A stretch of DNA of 64,000 nt from the NCBI RefSeq assembly GCF_900109495.1, contig NZ_FOAA01000002.1, positions 156,956 through 220,955 on the forward strand, written 5' to 3'. The notes below the pieces were generated by a model, which worked only from the letters and a program-made list of their open reading frames with translations, was not told the origin of the DNA and did not search any database. This DNA is from Ectothiorhodospira marina. GTDB lineage: Bacteria; Pseudomonadota; Gammaproteobacteria; Ectothiorhodospirales; Ectothiorhodospiraceae. The position numbers were made by a program, and so were the translations under genes. The stretch's first letter is position 1, and each line of letters starts with the position of its first letter. Below are positions 8,902 through 17,847 of this stretch, piece after piece.

Positions 8902-9504
8902 ATGGATATGGTCGAACTGGCGATGGATGCGATCAGTGATTACGGCTACTGGGCCCTGGGGGTCTCTCTGGTCATCCTGGCCCCCGAGGCATTGATGCCC
9001 TTTGCCGGGTTTCTGGCCCACGAGGGGTTGCTGAACCTGTGGCTGTCCATCCTGGCAGGTTCCCTTGGGGGCACGCTGGGTTCCGCGCTGATCTATCTGC
9101 TGGCCCGACGGGCCGGCGAGGGGCGCATGCGGGATCTGGTTCGGCGCCATGGTCGCTGGGTACTGGTGCGCGAGTCCGATCTGGACCGGGTGCTGGGCGT
9201 GTATGCGCGAAGAGGAGACTGGATCGTGGCCGGGGGGCGGATGATCCCCACGGTGCGCAGTCTGGTGTCCATCCCGGCCGGGCTGCTGCCCATGCCCTGG
9301 GGGCGTTTCCTTGGTCTGACCTTTCTGGGAACCTTTGCCTGGAACAGCTTCCTGGGAGGGGCGGGATATGCCCTGGGTGCACACTGGAGTGCCCTGAAAC
9401 CCTACTTGGGCGTCTATGGGGCCCTGATGATGGCCATCGTGCTGTTGGTGTTGGGGATCTTCGTGATACGCCGTCTGCTGGAGCAGGGCATCAAGGGGCA
9501 GTGA
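8902..9504 (+). CDS. DedA family inner-membrane protein
   Basis: This 200-residue polytopic membrane protein belongs to the DedA/VTT family, implicated in flipping undecaprenyl phosphate or phospholipids and in tolerance of alkaline or envelope stress. Visible are the two half-helices around PEALMPFAGFLA and the GSLGGTLGSALIYLLARR segment, the GGRMIPTVRSLVSIPAG motif with its conserved arginines, and a C-terminal transmembrane helix. The gene follows the aldehyde dehydrogenase by 16 bases. In most DedA proteins a Glu/Asp and an Arg in re-entrant loops are essential; candidates here are E29 and the RMIPTVR arginines. Confidence 0.88.
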   Translation: MDMVELAMDAISDYGYWALGVSLVILAPEALMPFAGFLAHEGLLNLWLSILAGSLGGTLGSALIYLLARRAGEGRMRDLVRRHGRWVLVRESDLDRVLGVYARRGDWIVAGGRMIPTVRSLVSIPAGLLPMPWGRFLGLTFLGTFAWNSFLGGAGYALGAHWSALKPYLGVYGALMMAIVLLVLGIFVIRRLLEQGIKGQ

Positions 9505-9526
9505 GAGCGATGGGGCAACACCGTAC

Positions 9527-10861
9527 GTGACAAGAATTCGGAAAGAGGGGCGGTCGGTGGCGTCATCGAGGTTCTGGATGCTGTCGGGATTTCTTGTCGT
9601 CCTGTGCCTGGGGGCCATGCCGGCCCTGACTGAGCCGTCCCCCGATGTCCCTGTCATCAGTGAGATCCGCTTCGAAGGCAATCGGGTGACCCGCGAATCG
9701 GTCATGCGCCAGGAGCTGACCATCCGTGGCGGAGACCCCCTGGATGCCCAGGCCCTCGAGCACAGTCGCCAGGCCCTGATGAACATGGGCCTGTTCCGGT
9801 CGGTGGCATCACGGGTGGAAGTCACCGACGGCGAGGCCGAGGTGATTTTCTCCGTCAGTGAGAAGTACTATATCTTTCCCTTGCCGAGGCTGAGTCGCAC
9901 CTCTGATGGCGATATCCGTTACGGCGGCGATCTGCGTTTCGATAATTTTCTCGGTTACAACCAGGTGCTGAGAATGCGTCTGCAATGGGAGGATGCTGGC
10001 AGCGATACCTCCGAGGAGGCGTCCCGTACCTTCTCGGTCAGCTACAGTATCCCCCGCATTCCGCGTACCGCCTGGGGCCTGAGTCTGTCTTTTGAGGACG
10101 ACTCGGTGGTGGAGTCTGCCTCGGCAGAGGACGGTCATGGCAAGCACGACAAGATGACACAGCAGTGGGGTGCTTCCATCACCCGCTGGCTGGATCGACA
10201 GGGACCCAGCACCGGCTGGCGGGCAAGCCTGGGCGTGAACCGGGAGGAGCGACGCCATGAAGCCCATGCACCTGGCGGGGCGGTACCCGAGGATGCCCGG
10301 GTGCTGAGCTGGAGTGGGGGGCTTGGCTTTACCGATGTCGCTGACCTGGGCAGGCGTCGGGAGGGGGTGGAATACGGGGTCTCCGTATCTTTTGGTGGGC
10401 GGGCCATCGGATCGGATACCAGCCACCAGGATCTGAGCCTGTACTACCGGGCATACCGGCCCCTGGATGATCATGAACTGGCCGCCAACCTGAATTATCA
10501 GGCCCGCTTCGCCGTCGCTGGTCGTACCGCTTTTGGCGATGAGGCCTATTCCCTGGGGGGCGGCAGCAATCTGCGGGGGTATCCCCGGGATTACCGGGAG
10601 GGAGATCTGCTCCTGTTGCTTAATACCGAATATCTGCGACCCTTGTTCGGGCGCGCCGATGTGCGGGGGGTGGGATTTGTGGATGTGGGGGGTGTCTGGC
10701 CGCGACGGGATATAGACTTGTCCGACGTTCATCTGGGCGCTGGGCTGGGCTTGCGTATCAACCTGCGCTGGTTCGTGCGTACCGATCTCCGGCTGGACTA
10801 CGCCTATGGGGTCAGCGCCAACGACTCCCGGGTGTATGCCGGCACCAATCACGCGTTCTAG
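9527..10861 (+). CDS. Omp85/BamA-superfamily outer-membrane protein with a single POTRA domain
   Basis: This predicted outer-membrane beta-barrel protein of 444 residues has an N-terminal signal peptide. It is followed by one POTRA-like unit (about residues 43-112; FEGNRVTRESVMRQEL, then the helix ALMNMGLFRSV). A 16-strand-type barrel follows, with the family GGGSNLRGYPRD block (about 347-358) and a terminal phenylalanine recognised by BamA. BamA has five POTRAs and TamA three, so this is a minimal member whose role is unknown. GTG 9527 opens the frame; GTG 9557, preceded by AGAGGGG, is an equally good start and gives a shorter signal peptide. It sits between dedA and nudB with no obvious operon partner. 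Confidence 0.8.
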   Translation: MTRIRKEGRSVASSRFWMLSGFLVVLCLGAMPALTEPSPDVPVISEIRFEGNRVTRESVMRQELTIRGGDPLDAQALEHSRQALMNMGLFRSVASRVEVTDGEAEVIFSVSEKYYIFPLPRLSRTSDGDIRYGGDLRFDNFLGYNQVLRMRLQWEDAGSDTSEEASRTFSVSYSIPRIPRTAWGLSLSFEDDSVVESASAEDGHGKHDKMTQQWGASITRWLDRQGPSTGWRASLGVNREERRHEAHAPGGAVPEDARVLSWSGGLGFTDVADLGRRREGVEYGVSVSFGGRAIGSDTSHQDLSLYYRAYRPLDDHELAANLNYQARFAVAGRTAFGDEAYSLGGGSNLRGYPRDYREGDLLLLLNTEYLRPLFGRADVRGVGFVDVGGVWPRRDIDLSDVHLGAGLGLRINLRWFVRTDLRLDYAYGVSANDSRVYAGTNHAF

Positions 10862-10935
10862 GCGCTTTGGCAGCATTTGCGGCATTGGGGCGAGCGCTTT
10901 TACTGTCGGGTGGTCCCCTGTAAAGTATTGATAAC

Positions 10936-11385
10936 ATGGTCTTCAAACGTCCTGAATCCGTTCTGGTGGTGGTCCACGATGAGGCTGGTCGGGTGCTGTT
11001 GCTGCGCCGTCGCATACCGGCGGATTTCTGGCAATCGGTGACCGGCAGCCTGGAATGGGGGGAGTCCCCTGTCCAGGCTGCCCGTCGTGAACTGGAGGAA
11101 GAGACGGGTCTGTGTGCCGATGGCCTGGTGAATCTGCATCGACAGGTTCGCTTTCCCATCGTATCTCCCTGGCGGGAACGGTATCCCCCCGATGCCGATG
11201 AGAACCTGGAACATCACTTCACCCTGCGCGTACCGGCGGGGACAGCCATTCGGCTCAGCCTCCACGAACATGGCGAATATTGCTGGCTGCCCAGGGATGA
11301 GGCGGCCCGTCAGGTGGCCTCCTGGACCAATGCCGAGGCGATCTTGAACTGCGTGCCCAAAGGCCTGGATTCCCAGGATGCGTGA
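10936..11385 (+). CDS. nudB: Dihydroneopterin triphosphate diphosphatase (Nudix)
   Basis: NudB removes pyrophosphate from dihydroneopterin triphosphate, an early folate step, and also hydrolyses dATP. The 149-residue protein has a complete Nudix box from GSLEWGE to RELEEETGL. It also has the family-specific context: N-terminal KRPESVLVVV, the FWQSVTGSLEWGE strand and the ENLEHHF segment. It is the third folate-pathway gene in the window besides folB and folK. It overlaps the hydrolase downstream by 8 bases, so the two are probably co-transcribed. Confidence 0.9.
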   Translation: MVFKRPESVLVVVHDEAGRVLLLRRRIPADFWQSVTGSLEWGESPVQAARRELEEETGLCADGLVNLHRQVRFPIVSPWRERYPPDADENLEHHFTLRVPAGTAIRLSLHEHGEYCWLPRDEAARQVASWTNAEAILNCVPKGLDSQDA

Positions 11386-12019
11386 GGCCGTAGTCTACGT
11401 ACATGGCCTGTGGATGACCGGTCTGGAGATGGGGCTGCTGGCCCATCGACTGAGTCGGCAGGGCTTTGCCGTGCACCGTTTTCGCTATTCCAGTATCCTT
11501 GCCACGCCCGAAACCAACGCGGCCCGCCTGGATGCCTATCTGCGTACCCTCGATGCCGATGTGATTCACCTGGTGGGGCATAGCCTGGGTGGGCTGGTGA
11601 TCATGCACCTGTTCCATCAGTTTCCTCTGCAGCGACCGGGTCGGGTGGTCATGCTGGGCACGCCGGTTTCCGGCAGTGGCGTGGCCGCCGCGCTGGCGCG
11701 CTGGTCCCTGACCCGCTGGACCCTGGGGTGCAGTGTCCAGCGGGGGCTGTTGGGGGATGCGCCCCGCTGGAAAGGCGGGCGCGAACTGGGCATGATCGCC
11801 GGCGCGCGTGGCCTGGGCGTCGGGCGTGCCCTGGGAGCCGCGCCGCCGGGTGAGGGCGACGGCACGGTCGACCTGGACGAGACCCGGTGCGAGGCAGTGA
11901 CCGCGCATCTCACCGTGCCCTACACCCATTTCACCCTGCTCACGGCCCGGCCGGTGGCCCAGGCAGTCTGTGCCTTTCTGCGCACAGGGGATTTTGCGGG
12001 TCGGACCACCCATTCATGA
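11378..12019 (+). CDS. Small alpha/beta hydrolase (lipase/esterase-like)
   Basis: This 213-residue alpha/beta hydrolase has the oxyanion-hole HGLWMTG near residue 10 and the nucleophile elbow GHSLGG with Ser69. A probable acid lies in GDGTVDLDET and the catalytic His in PYTHFTLL. There is no signal peptide, so it should be cytoplasmic. Proteins of this type resemble PGAP1-like esterases and acetyltransferases; the natural ester is unknown. The start codon lies inside the end of nudB (8-base overlap), indicating translational coupling. No functional link to pterin metabolism is evident. Confidence 0.75.
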   Translation: MREAVVYVHGLWMTGLEMGLLAHRLSRQGFAVHRFRYSSILATPETNAARLDAYLRTLDADVIHLVGHSLGGLVIMHLFHQFPLQRPGRVVMLGTPVSGSGVAAALARWSLTRWTLGCSVQRGLLGDAPRWKGGRELGMIAGARGLGVGRALGAAPPGEGDGTVDLDETRCEAVTAHLTVPYTHFTLLTARPVAQAVCAFLRTGDFAGRTTHS

Positions 12020-12065
12020 TGCCTCCGAGGCATAGTATCCAAGAGCAACCAACAGAAGAGATCAC

Positions 12066-12812
12066 ATGGCCGGACATAGTAAATGGGCTAATATCCAGCA
12101 CCGCAAGAATGCTCAGGATGCCAAGCGCGGCAAGCTGTTCACCAAGCTTATCAAGGAGATCACGGTGGCCTCCCGCATGGGTGGCTCGGATCCCGATTCC
12201 AACCCCCGTCTGCGCCTGGCCGTGGACAAGGCGCTGGATGCCAACATGACCAAGGACACGGTGGAGCGGGCCATCAAGCGTGGCGCCGGGGAACTGGAAG
12301 GGGTCACCTACGAGGAGATTCGCTACGAGGGTTACGGCCCCGGCGGTGCCGCCCTGATGGTGGACTGCATGACCGATAATCGCAACCGCACGGTTGCCGA
12401 AGTGCGCCATGCCTTCAGCAAGTGTGGCGGCAACCTGGGGACCGATGGCTCCGTGGCTTATCTGTTCGATAAAAAGGGCGTGCTCAGCTACCCGGAAGGG
12501 CTCGATGAGGAGCGCATCATGGAGGCTGCCCTGGAGGCGGGTGCCGAAGACGTGGTGGTCAACGATGATGGTTCCATGGAGGTGCTCACCTCCCCGGATG
12601 AATACGAGACTGTGCGTGAGGCCATGACCGAGGCTGGGTTCAAACCGGAGCGAGGCGAGGTGACCATGCGCGCCGCCACGGCCAGCAGTCTGGACGTGGA
12701 CAGCGCTCAGCAGGTACTCAAGCTCCTGGACATGCTGGATGACCTGGACGACGTGCAGAATATCTATACCAACGCCGACTTCCCGGACGAGGTCATGCAG
12801 GGCATGTCCTGA
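12066..12812 (+). CDS. yebC: YebC/TACO1 family protein
   Basis: This 248-residue YebC/PmpR family protein begins [20 protein letters not shown], the diagnostic N terminus, and has the usual three-domain length. Family members were annotated as transcriptional regulators (PmpR). YebC and the mitochondrial TACO1 have also been linked to relief of ribosome stalling at proline-rich sequences. It directly precedes ruvC: its TGA and the ruvC ATG overlap by one base, the conserved yebC-ruvC-ruvA-ruvB order. Which of the two proposed activities applies here cannot be told from sequence. Confidence 0.94.
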   Translation: MAGHSKWANIQHRKNAQDAKRGKLFTKLIKEITVASRMGGSDPDSNPRLRLAVDKALDANMTKDTVERAIKRGAGELEGVTYEEIRYEGYGPGGAALMVDCMTDNRNRTVAEVRHAFSKCGGNLGTDGSVAYLFDKKGVLSYPEGLDEERIMEAALEAGAEDVVVNDDGSMEVLTSPDEYETVREAMTEAGFKPERGEVTMRAATASSLDVDSAQQVLKLLDMLDDLDDVQNIYTNADFPDEVMQGMS

Positions 12813-13318
12813 TGCGGGTCATCGGTATTGACCCCGGCTCCGTGGTGACGGGATACGGGGTGCTGGACACCGACGGGCGTCGCAGCACCTATGTGGACAG
12901 CGGCTGCATTCGCGTCAAGGGCGAGGAACTGCCCGAGCGTCTGGGTTTCATCTTCAGACAGGTGCAGGCGATCATTGCCCGGCACCGGCCCGACACCATG
13001 GCGGTGGAACAGGTCTTCGTCTCCCGTAACCCGTCCTCGGCCCTGAAGCTGGGTCAGGCGCGTGGCGCCGCCATCTGTGCCGGCGTGGAGGGCGGGCTCA
13101 CCGTCGCCGAGTACGCGCCCCGGTCAATCAAGCAGGCGGTGGTGGGTACCGGGGCGGCGGCCAAGGAGCAGATGCAGCATATGGTGACGATGATCCTGGA
13201 GTTGCAGGCAACGCCTGCCACGGATGCCGCTGACGCACTGGCCGTGGCCCTGTGCCATGCCCATACCCATGCCACCCTGTCCCGTTTGCCGGCAGGGTTT
13301 GCCAGGAGAGGTCGATGA
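12812..13318 (+). CDS. ruvC: Holliday junction resolvase
   Basis: RuvC is the homodimeric endonuclease that cuts Holliday junctions symmetrically after RuvAB branch migration. The 168-residue protein shows the RNase H-like active site: Asp7 in GIDPGSVVTGYG, the glutamate in AVEQVFVSRNPSSALKLGQ, and two aspartates in ATDAADALAVALCHAH. Its stop overlaps the ruvA start (ATGA), so the two are translationally coupled. Confidence 0.96.
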   Translation: MRVIGIDPGSVVTGYGVLDTDGRRSTYVDSGCIRVKGEELPERLGFIFRQVQAIIARHRPDTMAVEQVFVSRNPSSALKLGQARGAAICAGVEGGLTVAEYAPRSIKQAVVGTGAAAKEQMQHMVTMILELQATPATDAADALAVALCHAHTHATLSRLPAGFARRGR

Positions 13319-13920
13319 TCGGACGTTTGCGTGGTGTGCTGGTGCTCAAACAGCCGCCCCAACTCATGGTGGAGGTGAATGGCGTGGGGTATGAACTGGA
13401 GGCGCCCCTGTCCACCTTCTATGAGCTGCCTCAGACCGGTGAGGAGGTGATCCTGCACACGCATCTGCATGTGCGCGAGGATGCCCATGTCCTGTTTGCC
13501 TTCGCCAGCCCCGACGAGCGGGCGTTGTTCCGCAGCCTGATTCGCGTGAGCGGCGTGGGCGCCAAGATGGCCCTGGCGATCCTGTCGGGCATGAGTGCCG
13601 AGGCCTTTCACCGCTGCGTCATGGACAACGACATCACCACGCTCACCCGCCTGCCGGGAATCGGGCGCAAGACCGCCGAGCGCCTGATCATCGAGATGCG
13701 GGACAAGGTGACGGCGCAGATTCAGGCTCAGGGAACCCTGGGGGGGGGCGGGACCATCGCCACCGGCCCGACTGATCCGACCGGCGATGCCGTTGCCGCC
13801 CTGGTCTCCCTGGGCTACAAGCCCCAGGAAGCCAGCCGTCTGGTCAGCAAGGTGGAAGGGGAGTCTGACAGCAGTGAAGACATGATCCGGCGGGCACTGA
13901 AGGCCACGCTGAAGAACTGA
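13315..13920 (+). CDS. ruvA: Holliday junction DNA helicase subunit RuvA
   Basis: RuvA is the tetrameric subunit that binds the four-way junction and recruits RuvB. The 201-residue protein starts MIGRLRGVLV, the invariant N terminus. It contains two helix-hairpin-helix motifs (RVSGVGAKMALAILSG and RLPGIGRKTAERLIIE) and a C-terminal RuvB-contact domain (DAVAALVSLGYKPQEA). A glycine-rich linker (TLGGGGTIATG) precedes that domain. ATG 13315 overlaps the ruvC stop; earlier in-frame starts lie inside ruvC. A palindromic repeat separates it from ruvB. Confidence 0.96.
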   Translation: MIGRLRGVLVLKQPPQLMVEVNGVGYELEAPLSTFYELPQTGEEVILHTHLHVREDAHVLFAFASPDERALFRSLIRVSGVGAKMALAILSGMSAEAFHRCVMDNDITTLTRLPGIGRKTAERLIIEMRDKVTAQIQAQGTLGGGGTIATGPTDPTGDAVAALVSLGYKPQEASRLVSKVEGESDSSEDMIRRALKATLKN

Positions 13921-13928
13921 CGGTCCGG

Positions 13929-14013
13929 CCCTCACCCCAACCCCTCTCCCGCCAGCGGGAGAGGGGCTTCAGCTCCCTTCTCCCCTGGGGGAGAAGGGCT
14001 GGGGATGAGGGGG
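13929..14013. repeat. Palindromic intergenic repeat, family A (copy 1, long form)
   Basis: This is a double hairpin between ruvA and ruvB. The first is CCCCTCTCCCG-CCAG-CGGGAGAGGGG and the second is CCCTTCTCCCC-TG-GGGGAGAAGGG. Both are bracketed by CCCTCACCCCAACC and GGGCTGGGGATGAGGG. The first 41 bases recur exactly at 55975, and related copies lie at 17781, 46339 and 51787. It resembles the REP-like G/C-stem repeats common in proteobacteria and may attenuate or stabilise the ruvA-ruvB transcript. Confidence 0.75.
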
Positions 14014-14071
14014 AGGCGGCGGGCCTGGAGCCCAAATGTTATCCTCACACCCTTTAACCGGCACCCACCCC

Positions 14072-15151
14072 ATGACGGATCGCATCGTCACCCCCGCAGC
14101 CACCCCCACCGACGACGAGGCACTGGAGCGGTCCATTCGCCCCCAGCGGCTCGCCGATTATGAAGGCCAGCCCGTGGCGCGGGAGCAGATGGAGATCTTC
14201 ATCTCGGCCACCCGAGCCCGGCAGGAGGCTCTGGACCATGTGCTCATCTTCGGTCCGCCGGGGCTGGGCAAGACCACCCTGTCCCATATCATCGCCCAGG
14301 AACTGGGGGTGAACCTGCGCCAGACCTCCGGCCCCGTGCTGGAACGCCCCGGTGACCTGGCCGCACTGCTCACCAACCTGGAACCGCGGGATGTACTGTT
14401 CGTTGACGAGGTTCACCGCCTCTCCCCGGTGGTGGAGGAGGTGCTCTATCCGGCCATGGAGGACTTCCAGCTGGATATCGTCATCGGCGAGGGGCCGGCA
14501 GCCCGGTCCATCAAGATCGACCTGCCGCCGTTCACCCTGGTGGGGGCCACCACCCGAGCGGGGCTGCTGACCTCCCCCCTGCGTGACCGTTTCGGGATCG
14601 TGCAGCGCCTGGAGTTCTATGCCACCGAGGACCTGGCGCGCATCGTGACCCGCGCCGCTGGCATCCTGGGTGCGCAACTGGATGCCACCGGGGCCCTGGA
14701 GATCGCCCGCCGCGCCCGGGGTACACCGCGCATCGCCAATCGGCTGTTGCGCCGGGTGCGTGACTACGCCCAGATCAAGGCGGATGGCGTGATCACCGCA
14801 ACGGTGGCTGATCAGGCCCTCAAGATGCTCAATGTGGACGCCAACGGCTTCGATGCCCAGGACCGGCGCCTGCTGATGGCGGTGATCGAAAAATTCGACG
14901 GCGGGCCGGTGGGCGTGGATAGTCTGTCGGCCGCCATCGGTGAGGAGCGGGGCACCATAGAGGATGTGCTCGAGCCCTATCTGATCCAGCAGGGTTTTTT
15001 GATGCGCACCACCCGGGGACGCATGGCCACCAGTCATGCCTATCGTCATTTTGGCCTGCGCGTGCCCGTGGCCCTGGAGGCACGCAGCGCCCAGCCTGAT
15101 CTGCTCGATACGTTCGAGGCCCCCGCCGATGGTGAGCCGAACGCCTCCTGA
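14072..15151 (+). CDS. ruvB: Holliday junction DNA helicase subunit RuvB
   Basis: RuvB is the AAA+ hexameric motor that drives branch migration together with RuvA. The 359-residue protein has the RPxxLxDYxGQ start, Walker [11 protein letters not shown], Walker [11 protein letters not shown], sensor 1 [20 protein letters not shown] with the arginine finger, and the C-terminal winged helix ([12 protein letters not shown]). ATG 14072 fits the family; a 12-residue upstream reading has no support. It lies 151 bases after ruvA, separated by the repeat at 13929-14013. Confidence 0.96.
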   Translation: MTDRIVTPAATPTDDEALERSIRPQRLADYEGQPVAREQMEIFISATRARQEALDHVLIFGPPGLGKTTLSHIIAQELGVNLRQTSGPVLERPGDLAALLTNLEPRDVLFVDEVHRLSPVVEEVLYPAMEDFQLDIVIGEGPAARSIKIDLPPFTLVGATTRAGLLTSPLRDRFGIVQRLEFYATEDLARIVTRAAGILGAQLDATGALEIARRARGTPRIANRLLRRVRDYAQIKADGVITATVADQALKMLNVDANGFDAQDRRLLMAVIEKFDGGPVGVDSLSAAIGEERGTIEDVLEPYLIQQGFLMRTTRGRMATSHAYRHFGLRVPVALEARSAQPDLLDTFEAPADGEPNAS

Positions 15152-15186
15152 AATCGATTTTCCACCTCAAAATGTGAACTGCTCTC

Positions 15187-15642
15187 GTGTCCCGATCCTC
15201 TCAAAACAGCACAATATCCCCGGCCTTTCGGTGGCCCTTGCGCGTCTATTATGAAGACACCGACGCGGGCGGCGTGGTGTTCTACGCCAACTACCTCAAA
15301 TTCATGGAACGGGCCCGCACCGAGTGGCTGCGTGAGTTGGGGTTCGAGCAGCAACGGCTGATGGAGGCGCAAGGCGTGATGTTTGCCGTGCGCAGTGCCC
15401 AGCTGGATTACCTGCGTCCGGCCATACTGGATGACGCCCTGACCATCACCTCCCAGGTGGTCGACCAGCGCCGGGCCAGCCTTCGGATCCATCATGAGGT
15501 CTGGCGGGGTAGTGAGGGCGACGCACCGGAACTGTTATGCCGCGGCGAGGTCAAGATTGCCTGTCTGGATGCCAGGCAGTTCACCCCCCGCCCGATCCCC
15601 GACAACCTTGCCGCCCTCATGCATGCCGGAGACCCGCAGTGA
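15187..15642 (+). CDS. ybgC: Acyl-CoA thioesterase of the Tol-Pal cluster
   Basis: YbgC is a hotdog-fold thioesterase that hydrolyses short acyl-CoA esters and interacts with acyl carrier protein; it is the usual first gene of the tol-pal operon. The 151-residue protein has the 4-hydroxybenzoyl-CoA thioesterase signature VYYEDTDAGGVVFYANYLKF with the catalytic Asp. The GTG start at 15187 is the first in frame. It overlaps the tolQ start by 4 bases, showing translational coupling into the tol genes. Confidence 0.93.
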   Translation: MSRSSQNSTISPAFRWPLRVYYEDTDAGGVVFYANYLKFMERARTEWLRELGFEQQRLMEAQGVMFAVRSAQLDYLRPAILDDALTITSQVVDQRRASLRIHHEVWRGSEGDAPELLCRGEVKIACLDARQFTPRPIPDNLAALMHAGDPQ

Positions 15643-16346
15643 GCCTTGATCTGTCCCTTTATCGCCTGATCCTGGAGGCCAGCCTGATTGTCCAGGTGGT
15701 GATGCTCATCCTTGTGCTGGCCTCGGTTTTTTCCTGGATGATCATTGCCCTCAAGTGGCGAGTGTTGCGGGAGGCGCGTCGGGAGGCGGACGTGTTCGAG
15801 GAGCGTTTCTGGTCTGGAGCGGACCTGTCCCGGCTTTATGAGGATTTGCGTCGCAAGGAGGCAGTGGCCGGGTTGGAGCATGTGTTTGCCGTGGGGTTCA
15901 AGGAGTTCCTGCGGGGGCGTCGCCTGGCACGGGATGCCGCCGGTGGCGCTCTGGTGGCGGCCAGCACCCAGCGTTCCATGCGGGTGGCCGTTTCCCGTGA
16001 AGTCGACAATCTGGAGAGCTATCTCACCTTCCTGGCGACGGTGGGATCCACCAGCCCGTACATCGGGCTGTTCGGCACCGTGTGGGGCATCATGCATGCC
16101 TTTATTGGTCTGTCGGGTGTACAGCAGGCCACTCTGGCCATGGTGGCCCCGGGGATTGCCGAGGCCTTGATCGCCACCGCTCTGGGTTTGTTCGCCGCCA
16201 TCCCGGCGGTGATTGCCTATAACAGCTACTCCGCGGACATCGACCGTCTCATGGCCCGCTATGAGAACTTTTCGGAGGAGCTCTCAGCCCTATTGCAGCG
16301 CCAGTTGGGAGCCGGCACGCAGGAGACGGGGGAGGCGCCCGCCTGA
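15639..16346 (+). CDS. tolQ: Tol-Pal system proton channel subunit TolQ
   Basis: TolQ is a three-helix inner-membrane protein of the ExbB/MotA family that forms the proton-motive-force-driven stator with TolR. The 235-residue protein has TM1 near residues 12-36, a large cytoplasmic loop, and TM2/TM3 in FLATVGSTSPYIGLFGTVWGIMHAF and ATALGLFAAIPAVIAYN; these contain the conserved threonine and proline residues of the channel. The start is GTG 15639, overlapping the ybgC stop. The next gene, tolR, begins at the last base of the tolQ stop. Confidence 0.95.
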   Translation: MSLDLSLYRLILEASLIVQVVMLILVLASVFSWMIIALKWRVLREARREADVFEERFWSGADLSRLYEDLRRKEAVAGLEHVFAVGFKEFLRGRRLARDAAGGALVAASTQRSMRVAVSREVDNLESYLTFLATVGSTSPYIGLFGTVWGIMHAFIGLSGVQQATLAMVAPGIAEALIATALGLFAAIPAVIAYNSYSADIDRLMARYENFSEELSALLQRQLGAGTQETGEAPA

Positions 16347-16792
16347 TGGCCGAGAGGGTCTCGCCGCGGCGGCGCCGCCGCTCCATGTCCCAGATCAACG
16401 TCGTGCCCTTCATCGACGTGATGCTGGTGCTGCTCATCATCTTCATGGTCACCGCGCCCCTGTTGCAACAGGGGGTGGAGGTGGATCTGCCCCAGGCCGA
16501 TGCCGAGAACCTGGATCCGACCCCCGAGCAGGGCGAGCCCATCGTCGTGACCGTGTCCCGGGACGGCCGGATGACCCTGAATCAGGGGCCCCGGGTGGGT
16601 GAGGCGCTGGAGCGGGATGAGTTGCGAGGCATTGTTGGTGACCTGCTCAGCCAGCAGCCGGGCACGGATGTTTTTGTGCGCGGCGACCGTTTCGTGGATT
16701 ATGGTCGGGTCGTGGATGCCATGATCAGCGTTCAGGCCGCGGGGGCCGGGCGTGTGGGGCTGATCACCGATCCAGCCGAACAGGACGGTTGA
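16346..16792 (+). CDS. tolR: Tol-Pal system protein TolR
   Basis: TolR is the single-span partner of TolQ with a periplasmic domain. The 148-residue protein has an arginine-rich cytoplasmic start and the NVVPFIDVMLVLLIIFMVTAP helix, whose Asp is the proton-carrying residue. A periplasmic ExbD/TolR domain ends with the VDYGRVVDAMISVQAAG amphipathic segment. It follows tolQ with a one-base overlap and precedes tolA by 4 bases. Confidence 0.95.
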   Translation: MAERVSPRRRRRSMSQINVVPFIDVMLVLLIIFMVTAPLLQQGVEVDLPQADAENLDPTPEQGEPIVVTVSRDGRMTLNQGPRVGEALERDELRGIVGDLLSQQPGTDVFVRGDRFVDYGRVVDAMISVQAAGAGRVGLITDPAEQDG

Positions 16793-16796
16793 TGGC

Positions 16797-17720
16797 ATGT
16801 GGTCATTGCTGACGGGGCATCGCCGCCTGTTCGTGTGGGTGCTGTCCATCCATGTACTGTTGTTTCTGGTGCTGGGGGTGAACCTGCACTTCAAGGCCAG
16901 TGCCGACCCCACCGCCCGTGGCGAACAGGCTCAGGTGGAGGTGGTGGAAGCGGTGGCGATGGATGGTGAGACTTTCGACCGTGCCCGGCAGGCTCGGGAA
17001 GAGGCACGGGAGGAAGCGCTGCGACAGGCCAGGGAGCAGATCGAGGCCGAGCGCCGTCGTGAGGAGGAAGCACGGCGCCAGGAGGCGGAGCGTCGTGCCC
17101 AGGCCGAACAGGCGCGACGCGAGGCAGAACAACGTGCCCAGGCGGAACGGGAACGTGCCGAGGCCGAACGGCAGGCCAGGGAGCAGCGCCAGCGTGAGGA
17201 GGCGGAACGGCAGGCCCGTGAACAACGGGAGCGTGAAGAGGCAGAGCGCCGTGCCCAGGCGCAGCGTGAACGTGAAGAGGCGGAACGCCGCGCCGAGGAA
17301 GCACGCCGGCAGGCCGAGGCGGAGCGCCGCGAGCAGGAGCGCCAGGCCGAGGAAGCGCGCCTCCGGGAGCGGATGGAAGCGGAGCAACGGCGCCTGGAGC
17401 AGGCCGAGGCCGAACGCCAGCGTGCTGCCCGGCAACGGGAGCTGGACCGACAACAGAGTGAATATGCAGCAGCGATCCGCTCTGCCGTGCAACGCCACTG
17501 GCGACGCCCTGACGGGCATCGCTCCGGGCAGAGCGCAGTGGTGTTCGTCCGTCAGTCGCCCGGTGGTTTCATCCAGCAGGTGAGGGTGGAACAATGCACG
17601 GGAAACGCCATGTTCTGTGAATCGGTGGAGCGCGCCGTGCGTCTGGCCGAGCCGCTGCCGTCGCCACCGGACCCGGATCTGTTTGTCCGGGAGATCCGTT
17701 TCACCTTTGAACCGAGTTGA
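16797..17720 (+). CDS. tolA: Tol-Pal system protein TolA
   Basis: TolA spans the periplasm and transmits the energised TolQR state to TolB/Pal. The 307-residue protein has one N-terminal transmembrane helix (about 11-31). A long Ala/Glu/Arg/Gln-rich helical domain II (about 60-220) is built from degenerate repeats such as REEAERRAQA. The C-terminal globular domain III starts near YAAAIRSAVQRHW and contains the cysteine pair in EQCTGNAMFC. In many TolA proteins the helix is Lys-rich; here it is almost entirely Arg-rich, in line with the high GC content. A family A repeat follows. Confidence 0.94.
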   Translation: MWSLLTGHRRLFVWVLSIHVLLFLVLGVNLHFKASADPTARGEQAQVEVVEAVAMDGETFDRARQAREEAREEALRQAREQIEAERRREEEARRQEAERRAQAEQARREAEQRAQAERERAEAERQAREQRQREEAERQAREQREREEAERRAQAQREREEAERRAEEARRQAEAERREQERQAEEARLRERMEAEQRRLEQAEAERQRAARQRELDRQQSEYAAAIRSAVQRHWRRPDGHRSGQSAVVFVRQSPGGFIQQVRVEQCTGNAMFCESVERAVRLAEPLPSPPDPDLFVREIRFTFEPS

Positions 17721-17780
17721 ACAGTACCCTGGGTATCATGGTGCATCTTTTGAATTCATCCTCAAGGCCATGCTCCGGCA

Positions 17781-17820
17781 CCTTCATCCCCAGCCCTTTC
17801 CCCGGCGGGGAGAAGGGGGC
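17781..17820. repeat. Palindromic intergenic repeat, family A (copy 2, short form)
   Basis: This single-hairpin version, CATCCCCAGCCCTTTCCCC with GGCGGGGAGAAGGG, lies between tolA and tolB. It matches in inverted orientation the second half of the repeat at 13929-14013. Confidence 0.6.
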
Positions 17821-17847
17821 ATCACTCTCATTTCCCGTGTCAACCCG

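Noticed and set aside
7668..8903. 411-codon minus-strand open frame opposite the aldehyde dehydrogenase
   Set aside because: It is antisense to a gene with full catalytic motifs and has the usual reverse-strand composition bias.
13929..14013. Hairpin repeats considered as a CRISPR array
   Set aside because: There are no regularly spaced units with unique spacers and no cas genes. The copies are dispersed across 42 kb.
17020..17420. Repetitive DNA inside tolA that might be taken for a tandem repeat or CRISPR
   Set aside because: The repeats are degenerate, in frame, and encode the Ala/Glu/Arg helical domain II expected of TolA.
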